Shown here: piece by piece, positions 1 through 7,131 of the stretch
Layout of the letters: each line of letters starts with the position of its first letter
How positions within the stretch are numbered: position 1 is the stretch's first letter
Assembly (NCBI GenBank): GCA_964445305.1
Contig: CAYUKK010000011.1
Coordinates: 1 to 20,856 of the forward strand
Origin: CAYUKK01 sp964445305
GTDB lineage: Bacteria; Acidobacteriota; Aminicenantia; Aminicenantales; UBA8522
Reading direction: 5' to 3'
Length of the DNA stretch: 20,856 nucleotides
Position numbers and translations under genes: made by a program
Notes under the pieces: model-generated
Databases searched by the model: none
Told to the model about the DNA's origin: nothing
Seen by the model: the letters and a program-made list of their open reading frames with translations, nothing else

Positions 1-141
1 ATTGACAACGACAGAAATCTCACGGCCGGGAAATTTTTTTAAGAGATAATTGGCAATGGCCTGGACGACAAGCCGAACGTTGGCGAAGGTGAACTCTTCT
101 CCCATCACAGCGCGCCAACCCGATGTCCCGAACTTGATCAT
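1..141 (-). CDS. Phosphoglucomutase/phosphomannomutase family protein, N-terminal fragment
   Basis: Reverse-strand translation from an ATG at 141 gives 47 in-frame codons that run off the left edge. It opens MIKFGTSGWRAVMGEEFT, the hallmark start of alpha-D-phosphohexomutases (an N-terminal GTSGWR loop followed by a helix and the strand EISVVVN). The family interconverts hexose-1-phosphate and hexose-6-phosphate through a phosphoserine, which would lie outside this window. The Ser and Trp in GTSGWR argue for the general PGM/PMM type rather than GlmM, which usually has GTDGVR. Only a weak purine-rich ribosome site (TTGAAAAAG) precedes the ATG, and an in-frame TTG three codons upstream is a possible alternative start. 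The gene is divergent from the large membrane protein at 201, with 59 bases between them. The family is secure; the exact substrate cannot be judged. Confidence 0.85.
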   Translation of the reverse strand, partial: MIKFGTSGWRAVMGEEFTFANVRLVVQAIANYLLKKFPGREISVVVN

Positions 142-200
142 CTTTTTCAAAATTATCACAAGGACAGCGCAAAAGCAACCACCCCATCCATAGCCACGCC

Positions 201-2669
201 TTGACACACCGAAAATTATTACTCAAACTTAAGTCGGCTGTGGAAAAGACCAAGTTTTCGGTTCTCCTTGGTATTGCTTTTATTTCCTGCGCCACCCTGG
301 CGTTCGAAATTGCCCTGAGCCGCTATCTCTCGATTGCTCAGAATTATCATTTCGCCTTCCTGGTCATAAGCCTGGCCTTCCTTGGCTATGGGGCCAGCGG
401 ATCTTTCTTGACCCTGGGCCGCGGCTTGGCCGAGCGGCATGGTCGCCGATGGCTCAGCTGGAGTTCCCTCCTTTTCGGGCTCAGCATCCCCGTGAGTTTT
501 CTCCTCTACAATTCCCTGCCCTTCGATTTTCTCCGACTTCCCTGGGACAGGAAGCAAATCTTTTATCTCTGGCCAGCCTACATCCTCCTGAGCTTCCCCT
601 TCTTTTTTGCTGGAGCTACCATTTCCTTCGCCCTGACGCGTCAGGCCAAGGTGGCCCACCGAATCTATTTTGCCGACCTCGTGGGAGCGGGAATAGGCTC
701 TGTCTTTGCCGGATTGTCATTTCTTCCGCGGGGAGAGAAGGGGGTATTCCTCATCATCTCCGTTCTTGCCCTCGTCGGTTGCCTTTTCTTGAGCCTTCAT
801 CGTCGCCGGATTTTTTTTGCCGGTTTGGCGGCTCTCTTCCTGATAGAGGCGTGGGCATTCTTCTCCTCTCCTGATTGGCTGAGCTTTCGCATCTCTCCTT
901 TCAAAGGCCTTCCTCAAGCCCTGAGATACCCAGCGGCGACGCATCACTTGATTCGTGTCGACCCTATCTCCCGCATCGACATTCTCAGTTCGCCGGCGGT
1001 CCGGTTTGCTCCGGGTCTCAGCCTCCTCTACAGTCGGCCTCTCCCGCCTCAACTTGGGTTGTCGATCGACGGCGGCGAGCTCTGCGCTGTCACCAAGGTG
1101 GATTCTTGGCAGGATGGCAGCTTAGCTTTCCTAACCAACTTGCCCTCCAGCCTGCCCTATTATTTGCTGCGTCGGCCAAAAGTGCTCATCCTCGACCCAA
1201 GAGGAGGGCTCGATGTTTTGACGGCTCTCTATTTTAACGCCACTCAGGTCAAGGGTGTTGAGAGCTATCCCCTCCTTGTCCATTTGCTCAAGGGAGAACT
1301 CTCCTCTTTTAGCGGCGGGATATACAGCCACCCCGGCGTGTCGGTCGTATCTTCCCATCCCCGGGTAGCCTTAAAGAAGGAAATCAGCCATTATGACCTG
1401 ATTGTCTTCGGGTTGCCGGATATTTTTGGCTCAGCTGGAACCGGAATTTACGGGATAGGAGAGAACTACCTCTACACCGTCGAATCCTGCCTCGATGTCC
1501 TCTCTCTTCTGACCGAGGAAGGCATTGTCAGCCAGACCATGTATCTCTTGCCGCCCCCCCGTCTTGAAGCAAAAACGGTCACCATGTGGACCGAGGCATT
1601 GGAAAAAAAGGGCCTCGACCCGGCTGCCCACATCGCCGCCATCCGCACATGGGGAACGTTATCTATCTTTATCAAGAAAAGGCCTTTCGATAGCCATGAT
1701 ATAAAAATGTTTAGAGAGTTTTGCCGTGAGCGCCTTTTCGACATCGTCTATTTCCCCAACATCCAGCCTGAAGAAACCAACCTCTTCAATCAAATGACGA
1801 CGCCCATCTACGAGGACCTCTTCCGCCAGCTCCTCACCTCCTCTGGCCGCAAGGCCCTTTTAAAAGACTATCTTTTTGATATCAGCCCGGCGCGAGACAA
1901 CCGTCCCTTCATCCATGATTTCTACAAATGGCGAAACTGGAAAAAAACATACACGACCTTGGGCCGAAACCCGGCCTTTTTCTTTGAGGGAAAGTTTCTT
2001 CTTCTCGTGCTCCTCGGGCAAGCGGCGCTGGCCGCCCTCCTGTTTATCGCCCTGCCTCTTGCTGGGCTCAAGAAAAGCGTCAAATCCATTCCTCATTTGG
2101 TGACTGTACTTCTCTATTTCAGCTTCCTCGGAGCTGCTTTTATGTTGATCGAAATCATCTTCATCCAAAAATTTATCCTCTTCCTCGGTCATCCCCTTTA
2201 TTCCATCTCCACGGTCATCCTCGCTTTCCTCCTTAGCTCGGGTTTGGGAAGTCTTAGCTCCAAGCGAATTCTCGGTCCCTCCCCCCGGCCTAAGCTGAGA
2301 GTGTGCCTCTTCATCCTTGTCGTTCTGGGATTGATCTACCTCCAGTTCCTCCCGACCTTCCTCAACAAGTTCATTGGCTGCGGTCTGACCCTTAAAATTC
2401 CGCTCCTCCTTGGCATCATCTTCCCATTGGGGTTTCTCATGGGGTTCCCTTTTCCGACCGGCCTCCGCCTCCTTCAAACGAAAAGTCCGCCCCTCCTCCC
2501 CTGGGCATGGTCAGCCAACGCCTTTTCCACAGTCATCCATTCCGTGCTCGCGCATCTGCTGGCCCTCAGCCTCGGGTATGGGATTGTCCTTCTGCTTGCC
2601 GCCGGCGCTTACTTAATCGCGATCCCTCTTCTCTGCTTCGCCAATCATGGGCACAAAGCGGACGCCTGA
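201..2669 (+). CDS. Polytopic membrane protein with spermidine-synthase-like (SAM-methyltransferase fold) domain
   Basis: The protein has 822 residues in three parts. Six to seven hydrophobic segments lie at about 18-40, 48-72, 83-104, 118-146, 158-175, 181-199 and 203-222. A soluble region spans about 245-590, and roughly six more membrane segments lie at about 597-812. The soluble part resembles spermidine synthase: KVLILDPRGG (327-336) sits at the SAM-binding glycine loop, an acidic residue follows in GVES, and SPARDNRPF (562-570) matches the family's (T/D)DxRPF signature. Near the C-terminus, PWAWSANAFSTV (767-778) is typical of the membrane-bound spermidine synthase-like family, whose role is mostly unknown. 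The glycine loop is degenerate, so aminopropyl transfer is doubtful. The TTG start at 201 is the first available; no clear ribosome site is seen, and GTG at 240 is an alternative. The 3' end overlaps the convergent pcm gene by 57 bases. Confidence 0.75.
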   Translation: MTHRKLLLKLKSAVEKTKFSVLLGIAFISCATLAFEIALSRYLSIAQNYHFAFLVISLAFLGYGASGSFLTLGRGLAERHGRRWLSWSSLLFGLSIPVSFLLYNSLPFDFLRLPWDRKQIFYLWPAYILLSFPFFFAGATISFALTRQAKVAHRIYFADLVGAGIGSVFAGLSFLPRGEKGVFLIISVLALVGCLFLSLHRRRIFFAGLAALFLIEAWAFFSSPDWLSFRISPFKGLPQALRYPAATHHLIRVDPISRIDILSSPAVRFAPGLSLLYSRPLPPQLGLSIDGGELCAVTKVDSWQDGSLAFLTNLPSSLPYYLLRRPKVLILDPRGGLDVLTALYFNATQVKGVESYPLLVHLLKGELSSFSGGIYSHPGVSVVSSHPRVALKKEISHYDLIVFGLPDIFGSAGTGIYGIGENYLYTVESCLDVLSLLTEEGIVSQTMYLLPPPRLEAKTVTMWTEALEKKGLDPAAHIAAIRTWGTLSIFIKKRPFDSHDIKMFREFCRERLFDIVYFPNIQPEETNLFNQMTTPIYEDLFRQLLTSSGRKALLKDYLFDISPARDNRPFIHDFYKWRNWKKTYTTLGRNPAFFFEGKFLLLVLLGQAALAALLFIALPLAGLKKSVKSIPHLVTVLLYFSFLGAAFMLIEIIFIQKFILFLGHPLYSISTVILAFLLSSGLGSLSSKRILGPSPRPKLRVCLFILVVLGLIYLQFLPTFLNKFIGCGLTLKIPLLLGIIFPLGFLMGFPFPTGLRLLQTKSPPLLPWAWSANAFSTVIHSVLAHLLALSLGYGIVLLLAAGAYLIAIPLLCFANHGHKADA

Positions 2670-3358
2670 GATGTGCTTGACTCTTGGCTTGCCCTCGATT
2701 TTGGTGATCAGAGTCAGGGTTTGAAAATAAAGCGTGCTGCCCAATGGAATGATGAGCCGGCCGCCTTCTCGGAGTTGCTCGAGCAACGGCGGAGGAATAT
2801 GATTGACAGCGCAAGTGACGATGATGGCGTCAAACGGAGCCTCCTCTGGCCACCCGAAATACCATCCCCCCACCTGACATGCACATTTTCATACCCCAAC
2901 GTGCGAAGGGTCTGAGCCGCCTTCTTGGCCAGATTCTCCCTGATTTCAACCGAGTAGACATGATCGGTGAGGTGGGCCAGGACAGCTGCCTGGTAGCCTG
3001 AGCCTGTCCCGATTTCCAGCACTTTTTGCCCGGGCCGAACGTCAAGCCACTGGGTCATCAGGGCCACAATATAAGGCTGACTTATTGTCTGGCCTTCATC
3101 AATGGGCAGGGGGTGGTCCTCGTAGGCTTGGTTCTCATAGGCAGGGCTGACAAAAAGATGTCGCGGCACTTTGCCCATGACCTCGAGCACCCGCCGGTCC
3201 GTGATATCGCGGGAAGCAAGTTGGGTGGCCACCATCCTGGCGCGCTTCTTGGCAAAGATATCGCTATCTTGGTCGACCGGAGTTGACCTCTGACTCGGGA
3301 ACATGAAAATGAAAAGACCGAGCGAAAGCAGGAGCCAAGGTCTCGCTTGGTCGTTCAT
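2613..3358 (-). pseudogene. pcm: Protein-L-isoaspartate O-methyltransferase, frameshifted near 2860; export-type N-terminus
   Basis: PCMT repairs isoaspartyl residues in aged proteins using SAM. From ATG 3358 the reading shows a hydrophobic N-terminus (about 8-20), the family helix RARMVATQL, VPRHLFV, the substrate loop LPIDEGQTISQPYIVALM, SAM motif I VLEIGTGSGYQAA (about 114-126) and the post-motif GDG (164-166). Immediately after GDG the frame is lost. The expected continuation FGWPEEAPFDAIIVTCAV, then IPPPLLEQLREGGRLIIPLG and on to a stop at 2613, lies in another frame. One missing base at about 2860-2861 (GGTATTTC instead of something like GGTTATTTC) restores a 248-residue protein. Without it the frame ends at 2714 with an unrelated tail. 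A sequencing or assembly error is possible, since a six-G run lies just beside it. A cytosolic PCMT is usually about 210 residues; the excess here is the N-terminal segment. GTG at 3367 is an alternative start. Confidence 0.85.
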
Positions 3359-3421
3359 CTCTGACACTGCTGTTAGGCTAAGAACCTCACATTTCTATTT
3401 TCTTCCAAGCCGAAACCTAAA

Positions 3422-3688
3422 TCAACCCATCTTCTCGAAGCAGCACGATTTCGACTCCTCTTCCACGGGTCCTTTCCATTTTCTAAGAATCGCCATCCCA
3501 GCTGTCTTATCTTTCGCGCCAAAATGTCCAAAACGCGCCCTGAGCAACCGGCCGATTGACTGCCGTCCGCACAAAAAGGCGATAAACGGCCACGGGAGCA
3601 GACATAAGAGGATTCGACCAAACTCTGGACTCTCCTTCCGAGCATCATCCCCATCGATGATTCGGCTTGTCCATATTTCACCTCTCAT
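3422..3688 (-). CDS. Doubtful small protein, one possible membrane segment
   Basis: An 88-residue ORF on the same strand as pcm and 63 bases upstream of it. It has a hydrophobic stretch ILLCLLPWPFIAFLCG (about 27-42) followed by a basic C-terminal half. I do not recognise a family. GAGAGGAG abuts the ATG, which is too close for a standard ribosome site, and an overlapping ORF of similar length exists in another frame. It could be a real small membrane protein, a remnant, or chance. Confidence 0.28.
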   Translation of the reverse strand: MRGEIWTSRIIDGDDARKESPEFGRILLCLLPWPFIAFLCGRQSIGRLLRARFGHFGAKDKTAGMAILRKWKGPVEEESKSCCFEKMG

Positions 3689-3776
3689 CTCCTCTCAAAA
3701 GGTGATTGACGGAGTCCAACCCCTGTGAAATCTTTAAGAGGTGCAGGGACTTGCGCCCAGGAGAAAACATTTTTTA

Positions 3777-3803
3777 TTGACAAAAGAAGGCTTTTCTGAT
3801 AAT
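3777..3803 (+). promoter_or_regulatory. Candidate sigma-70-type promoter for coaD-pil operon
   Basis: A perfect TTGACA (3777-3782) is followed after 15 bases by GATAAT (3798-3803), five of six matches to the -10 consensus. The spacer is two bases shorter than ideal. Transcription would start near 3810 and give a leader of roughly 37 bases before the ATG at 3847. The element sits in the only sizeable gap ahead of the operon. This is a pattern match only. Confidence 0.4.
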
Positions 3804-3846
3804 GAGAGGGGTAATCCGGTTGCCGAAAGAACGAACTGGGCCTTGG

Positions 3847-4356
3847 ATGGAAAACAGAGCTGTATATCCGGGCTTCTTCGACCCGATCACCAACGGGCAC
3901 GTCGACATCATCCGGCGGGGACTAAAGATATTCGACAAAATCATCATCGCCGTGCTCAAAAATCCCAAAAAGAACGCGCTCTTCTCGACTAAAGAAAGGG
4001 TTATGATGATCAAGGAGATTTTTGCCCATGACCCCAGGATCGAGGTGAAGGCATTCGACGGGCTGCTCGTTGACTTTGCCAGGAGAAACAAGGCCAACAT
4101 CGTCATGCGCGGGTTGCGAGCCGTCTCGGATTTTGAGTATGAATTCCAGATGGCCCTCATGAACCGCAAACTCAACCCGGAGATTGAGACACTTTTCATG
4201 ATGCCCAGCGTCGATTATTCTTTCCTGAGCTCCCGATTGGTCAAAGAGGTCTTTGCCCTGGGCGGATGCGTCCGGGACCTCGTTCCCAAGATCGTCGAGA
4301 AAAGACTCAGGGAAAAATTGGATACGGGGAAACGCTTTTTCCCGACTAACGCTTGA
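3847..4356 (+). CDS. coaD: Pantetheine-phosphate adenylyltransferase (CoA biosynthesis)
   Basis: The enzyme joins 4'-phosphopantetheine with ATP to give dephospho-CoA, the fourth step of CoA synthesis, in the cytosol. The protein has 169 residues (E. coli 159). ATG 3847 aligns residue for residue with E. coli numbering: Tyr7-Pro-Gly, then Asp12-Pro-Ile-Thr-Asn-Gly-His18, the nucleotidyl-transferase TNGH motif. RGLRAVSDFEYE, MNRKL and the C-terminal FLSSRLVKEV are also intact. An in-frame ATG at 3802 would add 15 residues with no family match and overlaps the promoter-like -10, so it was rejected. No strong ribosome site precedes 3847. The oddity is Phe10 (codon TTC) where the family has Ser or Thr (PGSFDP/PGTFDP), a residue known to contact substrate; one T-to-C change would give Ser. 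pilM follows after 14 bases, suggesting co-transcription. Confidence 0.93.
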   Translation: MENRAVYPGFFDPITNGHVDIIRRGLKIFDKIIIAVLKNPKKNALFSTKERVMMIKEIFAHDPRIEVKAFDGLLVDFARRNKANIVMRGLRAVSDFEYEFQMALMNRKLNPEIETLFMMPSVDYSFLSSRLVKEVFALGGCVRDLVPKIVEKRLREKLDTGKRFFPTNA

Positions 4357-4370
4357 GAGGCAGGAAAAAA

Positions 4371-5450
4371 ATGTTCGGTTTAGGCCAGGACAAAGGGATC
4401 GTCGGGTTGGACATTGGTTCTCATTCCATCAAGGCTGTTGAGCTGGCGGCCAAAAGGAAAAAGGATCGCGATGTTTTCGAAGTCAGCCGAATTGGCTACC
4501 AGCTTTTACCCCATGACGCCATCGTCGAAGGAACGATCATCGATTCAACCGCCGTCGTCGAAACGATCAAGATGATTTTTGAGGAGGGCAAGTTCAAGAA
4601 CCGGAATGTGGCCATTTCCATCTCCGGCAACTCGGTCATCATCAAAAAAATCTCCCTCCCCGCCATGGACAAAGAGGAATTGGCGGAATCCATCGTCTGG
4701 GAAGCTAAACACAACATCCCTTATCCCTACGAGGAGACGAACGTCGACTACGCCATCCTTCGGCCGCCGCGCACCACCGAGGAAAGGAACCTGGATATCC
4801 TCCTCGTCGCGGCCAAAAAGGACAAAATTGCCAACTACAGCAATGTCGTGAACCAGGCGCGCAAGAACCTGGTGGCCATTGATGTCGATGTTTTTGCCCT
4901 TCAGAATGCCCTCGAGGTTAACTATCCCGAGGAGTTTGAGACGAAAATCGTCGCCATCATCAATATCGGCGCCAACATCACCAACATCGCCATCATCGAG
5001 CGAGGGGCCTCGCAGCTTTTCCGCGACCTGGCCATCGGAGGTTACTTCTTCATCGAGAACATGCGCAAGGAGTTGAACATCAGCTTTGACGACGCCGAAA
5101 AGCTCCTTAAGGGGATCCCGAGCAAGACGGTGCCGGCGGATAGAGCGGAGGAGGTTATCAATTTCAACATCAAGGATCTTCTTGATGAAATCGACAAGAC
5201 CTTTTCCTTTTATGAAGCGGGAGAAAAAAGGGGAAAAAGAGTTGAGCAAATTTATCTGAGTGGCGGTCTCGCCCAGCTCAAGAACATAGCTAGAGCCTTC
5301 GAGCAAAAATTCAACATCCGGACAGAGATATTCAACCCTTTCCGCAGCGTCCGTTATGATGAAAAGAAGCTCGACCCCGCTTTTCAGGAAGAAATGGCCG
5401 CGCTCTTCAGCGTGGCTGTCGGGCTGGCCACTCGGAAGATGGAAAAATAA
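4371..5450 (+). CDS. pilM: Type IV pilus assembly protein PilM
   Basis: PilM is the cytoplasmic actin-like ATPase-fold protein of the type IV pilus alignment complex. It binds the N-terminal tail of PilN and links the inner-membrane PilN/PilO pair to the motor side. This 359-residue protein is of normal size. GIVGLDIGSHSIKAVEL (9-25) is the first nucleotide-binding loop of the FtsA/PilM fold. AIINIGANITNIAI in the middle is the second phosphate loop, and LSGGLAQLKNI near the C-terminus is the adenosine motif. ATG 4371 is chosen because it is preceded by GGCAGGA at good spacing and begins MFGLGQ, typical of the family. An upstream TTG at 4353 overlaps the coaD stop and lacks support. pilN starts one base after the stop, so translation is probably coupled. 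Confidence 0.95.
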   Translation: MFGLGQDKGIVGLDIGSHSIKAVELAAKRKKDRDVFEVSRIGYQLLPHDAIVEGTIIDSTAVVETIKMIFEEGKFKNRNVAISISGNSVIIKKISLPAMDKEELAESIVWEAKHNIPYPYEETNVDYAILRPPRTTEERNLDILLVAAKKDKIANYSNVVNQARKNLVAIDVDVFALQNALEVNYPEEFETKIVAIINIGANITNIAIIERGASQLFRDLAIGGYFFIENMRKELNISFDDAEKLLKGIPSKTVPADRAEEVINFNIKDLLDEIDKTFSFYEAGEKRGKRVEQIYLSGGLAQLKNIARAFEQKFNIRTEIFNPFRSVRYDEKKLDPAFQEEMAALFSVAVGLATRKMEK

Positions 5451-5451
5451 C

Positions 5452-6078
5452 ATGATTAAAATCAACCTACTTAGGCCGGAAGCTAAGGAAATCAGGGAAG
5501 GCCCCCCGGTGCCGGGGCCGGAGGTCAGGGTCAAGAAACCCTTCCCGCTGGGCTCGATCGTCGTTCTCCTCCTCATCATCATCCTGGCCGGCGCCTTCTT
5601 CCTTCAGAGAAAGATGTTCAACCAGGAAAAAGCCCGTCTGGAGACGGCACGAGCGGAAAGAACGAAATTGCAGTACGTCACGGCCAAGCTGGAGGAACTG
5701 GAAAAGCAAAAGACTCTTTTCGAGCGGAAAATCAACCTCATTCGCGAGCTTAAGGCCCAGCAAGATATTGCTGTCAAGATTCTCGATGAGCTCAGTCGGA
5801 GGCTCCCCGAGTGGGTCTGGTTAACCGAACTCTCCTTCCAGGGCAAAACGATTAACCTGCGCGGCAACGCTATCTCCAACAACCTCATCGCTGATTATAT
5901 TTACAACCTTCAGAATTGCCCCGATTTTAATAACATCAACCTCATCTCGTCCGTCCAAAAATCGAGCCGGAACACGCAGTTTCTCGAGTTTTCCATGACC
6001 CTCAACTATGTCCTGCCTGCTGCTGCCCAGCCGACGGAGAAAGCAGCGCCATCTAAACCCCAGGCAAAGAAAAGGTGA
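5452..6078 (+). CDS. pilN: Type IV pilus assembly protein PilN
   Basis: PilN is a bitopic inner-membrane protein that pairs with PilO and recruits PilM through a short cytoplasmic tail. The 208-residue product begins MIKINLLRPE; the INLL motif is the PilM-binding signature. One membrane segment lies at about 31-51 (PLGSIVVLLLIIILAGAFF), followed by a charged coiled coil (about 55-105) and a ferredoxin-like periplasmic domain. A Pro/Ala/Lys-rich tail ends the protein. The ATG one base after the pilM stop fits the motif; longer versions reading into pilM make no sense. It sits in canonical M-N-O-P-Q order. Confidence 0.94.
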   Translation: MIKINLLRPEAKEIREGPPVPGPEVRVKKPFPLGSIVVLLLIIILAGAFFLQRKMFNQEKARLETARAERTKLQYVTAKLEELEKQKTLFERKINLIRELKAQQDIAVKILDELSRRLPEWVWLTELSFQGKTINLRGNAISNNLIADYIYNLQNCPDFNNINLISSVQKSSRNTQFLEFSMTLNYVLPAAAQPTEKAAPSKPQAKKR

Positions 6079-6083
6079 CAACC

Positions 6084-6671
6084 ATGAAAAACTGGCCTTG
6101 GTACGCCTACGTCATCTTGGCCGTGGTTCTTCTTGGCCTGGCTTATCTCCTTTATTTCAAGCCTCAAAACGCTGAAATCCAGCGCATCAAGAACGACAGG
6201 CTTAAAGTGGAGGAGGAAGTCGCCCGGCTGCAAGAGAAAAAAAAGGAGTTGGACAAGATTGAAATGGAGCTGGTGACGCTCAACCAGACGCTCAAGGAGC
6301 TGGAAGTCTTCATCCCCAAGCAAAAAGAAATCGACGTCATCTTGAGGGGAATTCAGCAGCTCGCTTACGACACCCGTCTGGATATCATTCGCTTTGCTCC
6401 TCGCGGCGAAGTCAGCATGGAATTTTACTCCGAATGGCCCATCCCCATCGAGATCCGGGGCAACTACCACAACCTGGCCATCTTTTTTGACCGGTTAAGC
6501 AAATTCGCTCGCATCTTCAATATCGAGAACTTCACCATCAAACCCCTTTCCAACCAGACAGACGACATGACCATCAGCTCAACCTTTACAGCGAAAACCT
6601 ACATTTTCAAAGAGGAGGCCGCTGCCGCCCCAGAACCAGCAACTAAACCCAAGCGGAGGGCAATACGATGA
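6084..6671 (+). CDS. pilO: Type IV pilus assembly protein PilO
   Basis: PilO forms the inner-membrane PilN/PilO dimer and connects it to PilP. The 195-residue product has a short cytoplasmic N-terminus, one membrane segment at about 7-25, a long coiled coil (about 28-75, rich in Lys and Glu) and a ferredoxin-like periplasmic domain containing EFYSEWPIPIEIRGNYHNLA, a typical PilO motif. The C-terminal tail is Ala/Pro/Lys-rich, like that of PilN. The ATG at 6084 is preceded by AAAGGTGA, a good ribosome site formed by the end of pilN. A GTG at 6075 overlapping the pilN stop would add three residues. The stop overlaps the pilP start as ATGA. Confidence 0.94.
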   Translation: MKNWPWYAYVILAVVLLGLAYLLYFKPQNAEIQRIKNDRLKVEEEVARLQEKKKELDKIEMELVTLNQTLKELEVFIPKQKEIDVILRGIQQLAYDTRLDIIRFAPRGEVSMEFYSEWPIPIEIRGNYHNLAIFFDRLSKFARIFNIENFTIKPLSNQTDDMTISSTFTAKTYIFKEEAAAAPEPATKPKRRAIR

Positions 6672-7129
6672 AAAAAGTGACATTCCTCCTCATTTTTATC
6701 CTTTTTGTCGGAGCGCCAGAATTCTTCGCCGCTCAGGAGCAGGCTCAGACCTCCCAGACAGAAAAAGATCTGGTCAAAGACCTTCTCTCCAGTCTTCCCA
6801 CTTACGACGCGGCGGGGCGTCGCGACCCCTTTAAGAATCTGCTGGCGGGAAGGGAAATCAAAGAAAAGTCGACGGCCGGAAGTGCCCTCCAGCTGTCCAT
6901 CGACGACGTCAATCTCATCGGCGTCGTTCGGTACAAGAAGAAATTCACAGCCATCCTCAGCGCGCCGCAGGGATTCCCTTATTATTTTGAGGTCGGCGAC
7001 AAGCTCGCTGATGGGTTCATCCTGGCCATCAACGACCGCCAGGTCATCTTTCGAAAGACCAATGAGCGGGGCATTCCCCTGACTAAGCCAAAAGATATCG
7101 TCAAAGAAATAACCCCGGAGGAGCGTTAA
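6668..7129 (+). CDS. pilP: Type IV pilus assembly protein PilP
   Basis: PilP bridges the PilN/PilO inner-membrane complex and the N0 domain of the PilQ secretin in the periplasm. The product has 153 residues. It has a hydrophobic signal segment at 4-21, the conserved GRRDPF motif (50-55) followed by the PilP beta-sandwich (ALQLSIDDVNLIGVV onward), and VGDKLADGFILAIND near the end, as in other PilP proteins. Classical PilP is a lipoprotein, but no cysteine follows this signal segment, so it is probably a membrane-anchored or cleaved soluble form. The ATG overlaps the pilO stop, and GGAGGG sits seven bases upstream. pilQ follows after two bases. Confidence 0.92.
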   Translation: MKKVTFLLIFILFVGAPEFFAAQEQAQTSQTEKDLVKDLLSSLPTYDAAGRRDPFKNLLAGREIKEKSTAGSALQLSIDDVNLIGVVRYKKKFTAILSAPQGFPYYFEVGDKLADGFILAINDRQVIFRKTNERGIPLTKPKDIVKEITPEER

Positions 7130-7131
7130 AC

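Larger units (their letters stand above)
3359..3846. other. Gene-poor stretch between pcm and coaD
   Basis: These 488 bases lie between two divergent genes. They contain no convincing conserved gene. Contents are a doubtful 88-codon minus-strand ORF (3422-3688), a promoter-like element facing coaD (3777-3803), and a small inverted repeat CCCTG/CAGGG just after 3720 that could extend by three pairs across a bulge. No tRNA, riboswitch or other RNA motif was recognised. Overlapping ORFs on both strands in this stretch look compositionally non-coding. Confidence 0.5.

Noticed and set aside
137..175. TTGCTT plus GATAAT on the minus strand ahead of the phosphomutase
   Set aside because: Spacing is 15 bases and the -10 lies only ten bases from the ATG, which would demand a nearly leaderless message; too weak to list.
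201..229. TTGACA at 201-206 as a -35 box, coinciding with the TTG start codon
   Set aside because: No reasonable -10 lies 16-18 bases downstream; the nearest AT-rich block is only eight bases away.
3303..3728. 141-codon plus-strand ORF in the pcm-coaD gap
   Set aside because: It overlaps the pcm 5' end, has an unnatural composition rich in Ser, Pro, Arg and His, and no recognisable domain.
3802..3846. Upstream in-frame ATG 3802 as the coaD start
   Set aside because: It adds 15 residues with no family match, overlaps the promoter-like -10, and the start at 3847 aligns exactly with E. coli numbering.
4545..5582. 345-codon ORF antisense to pilM/pilN
   Set aside because: It is a shadow of the strongly conserved pilM and pilN frames, low in plausible structure and with no ribosome site.
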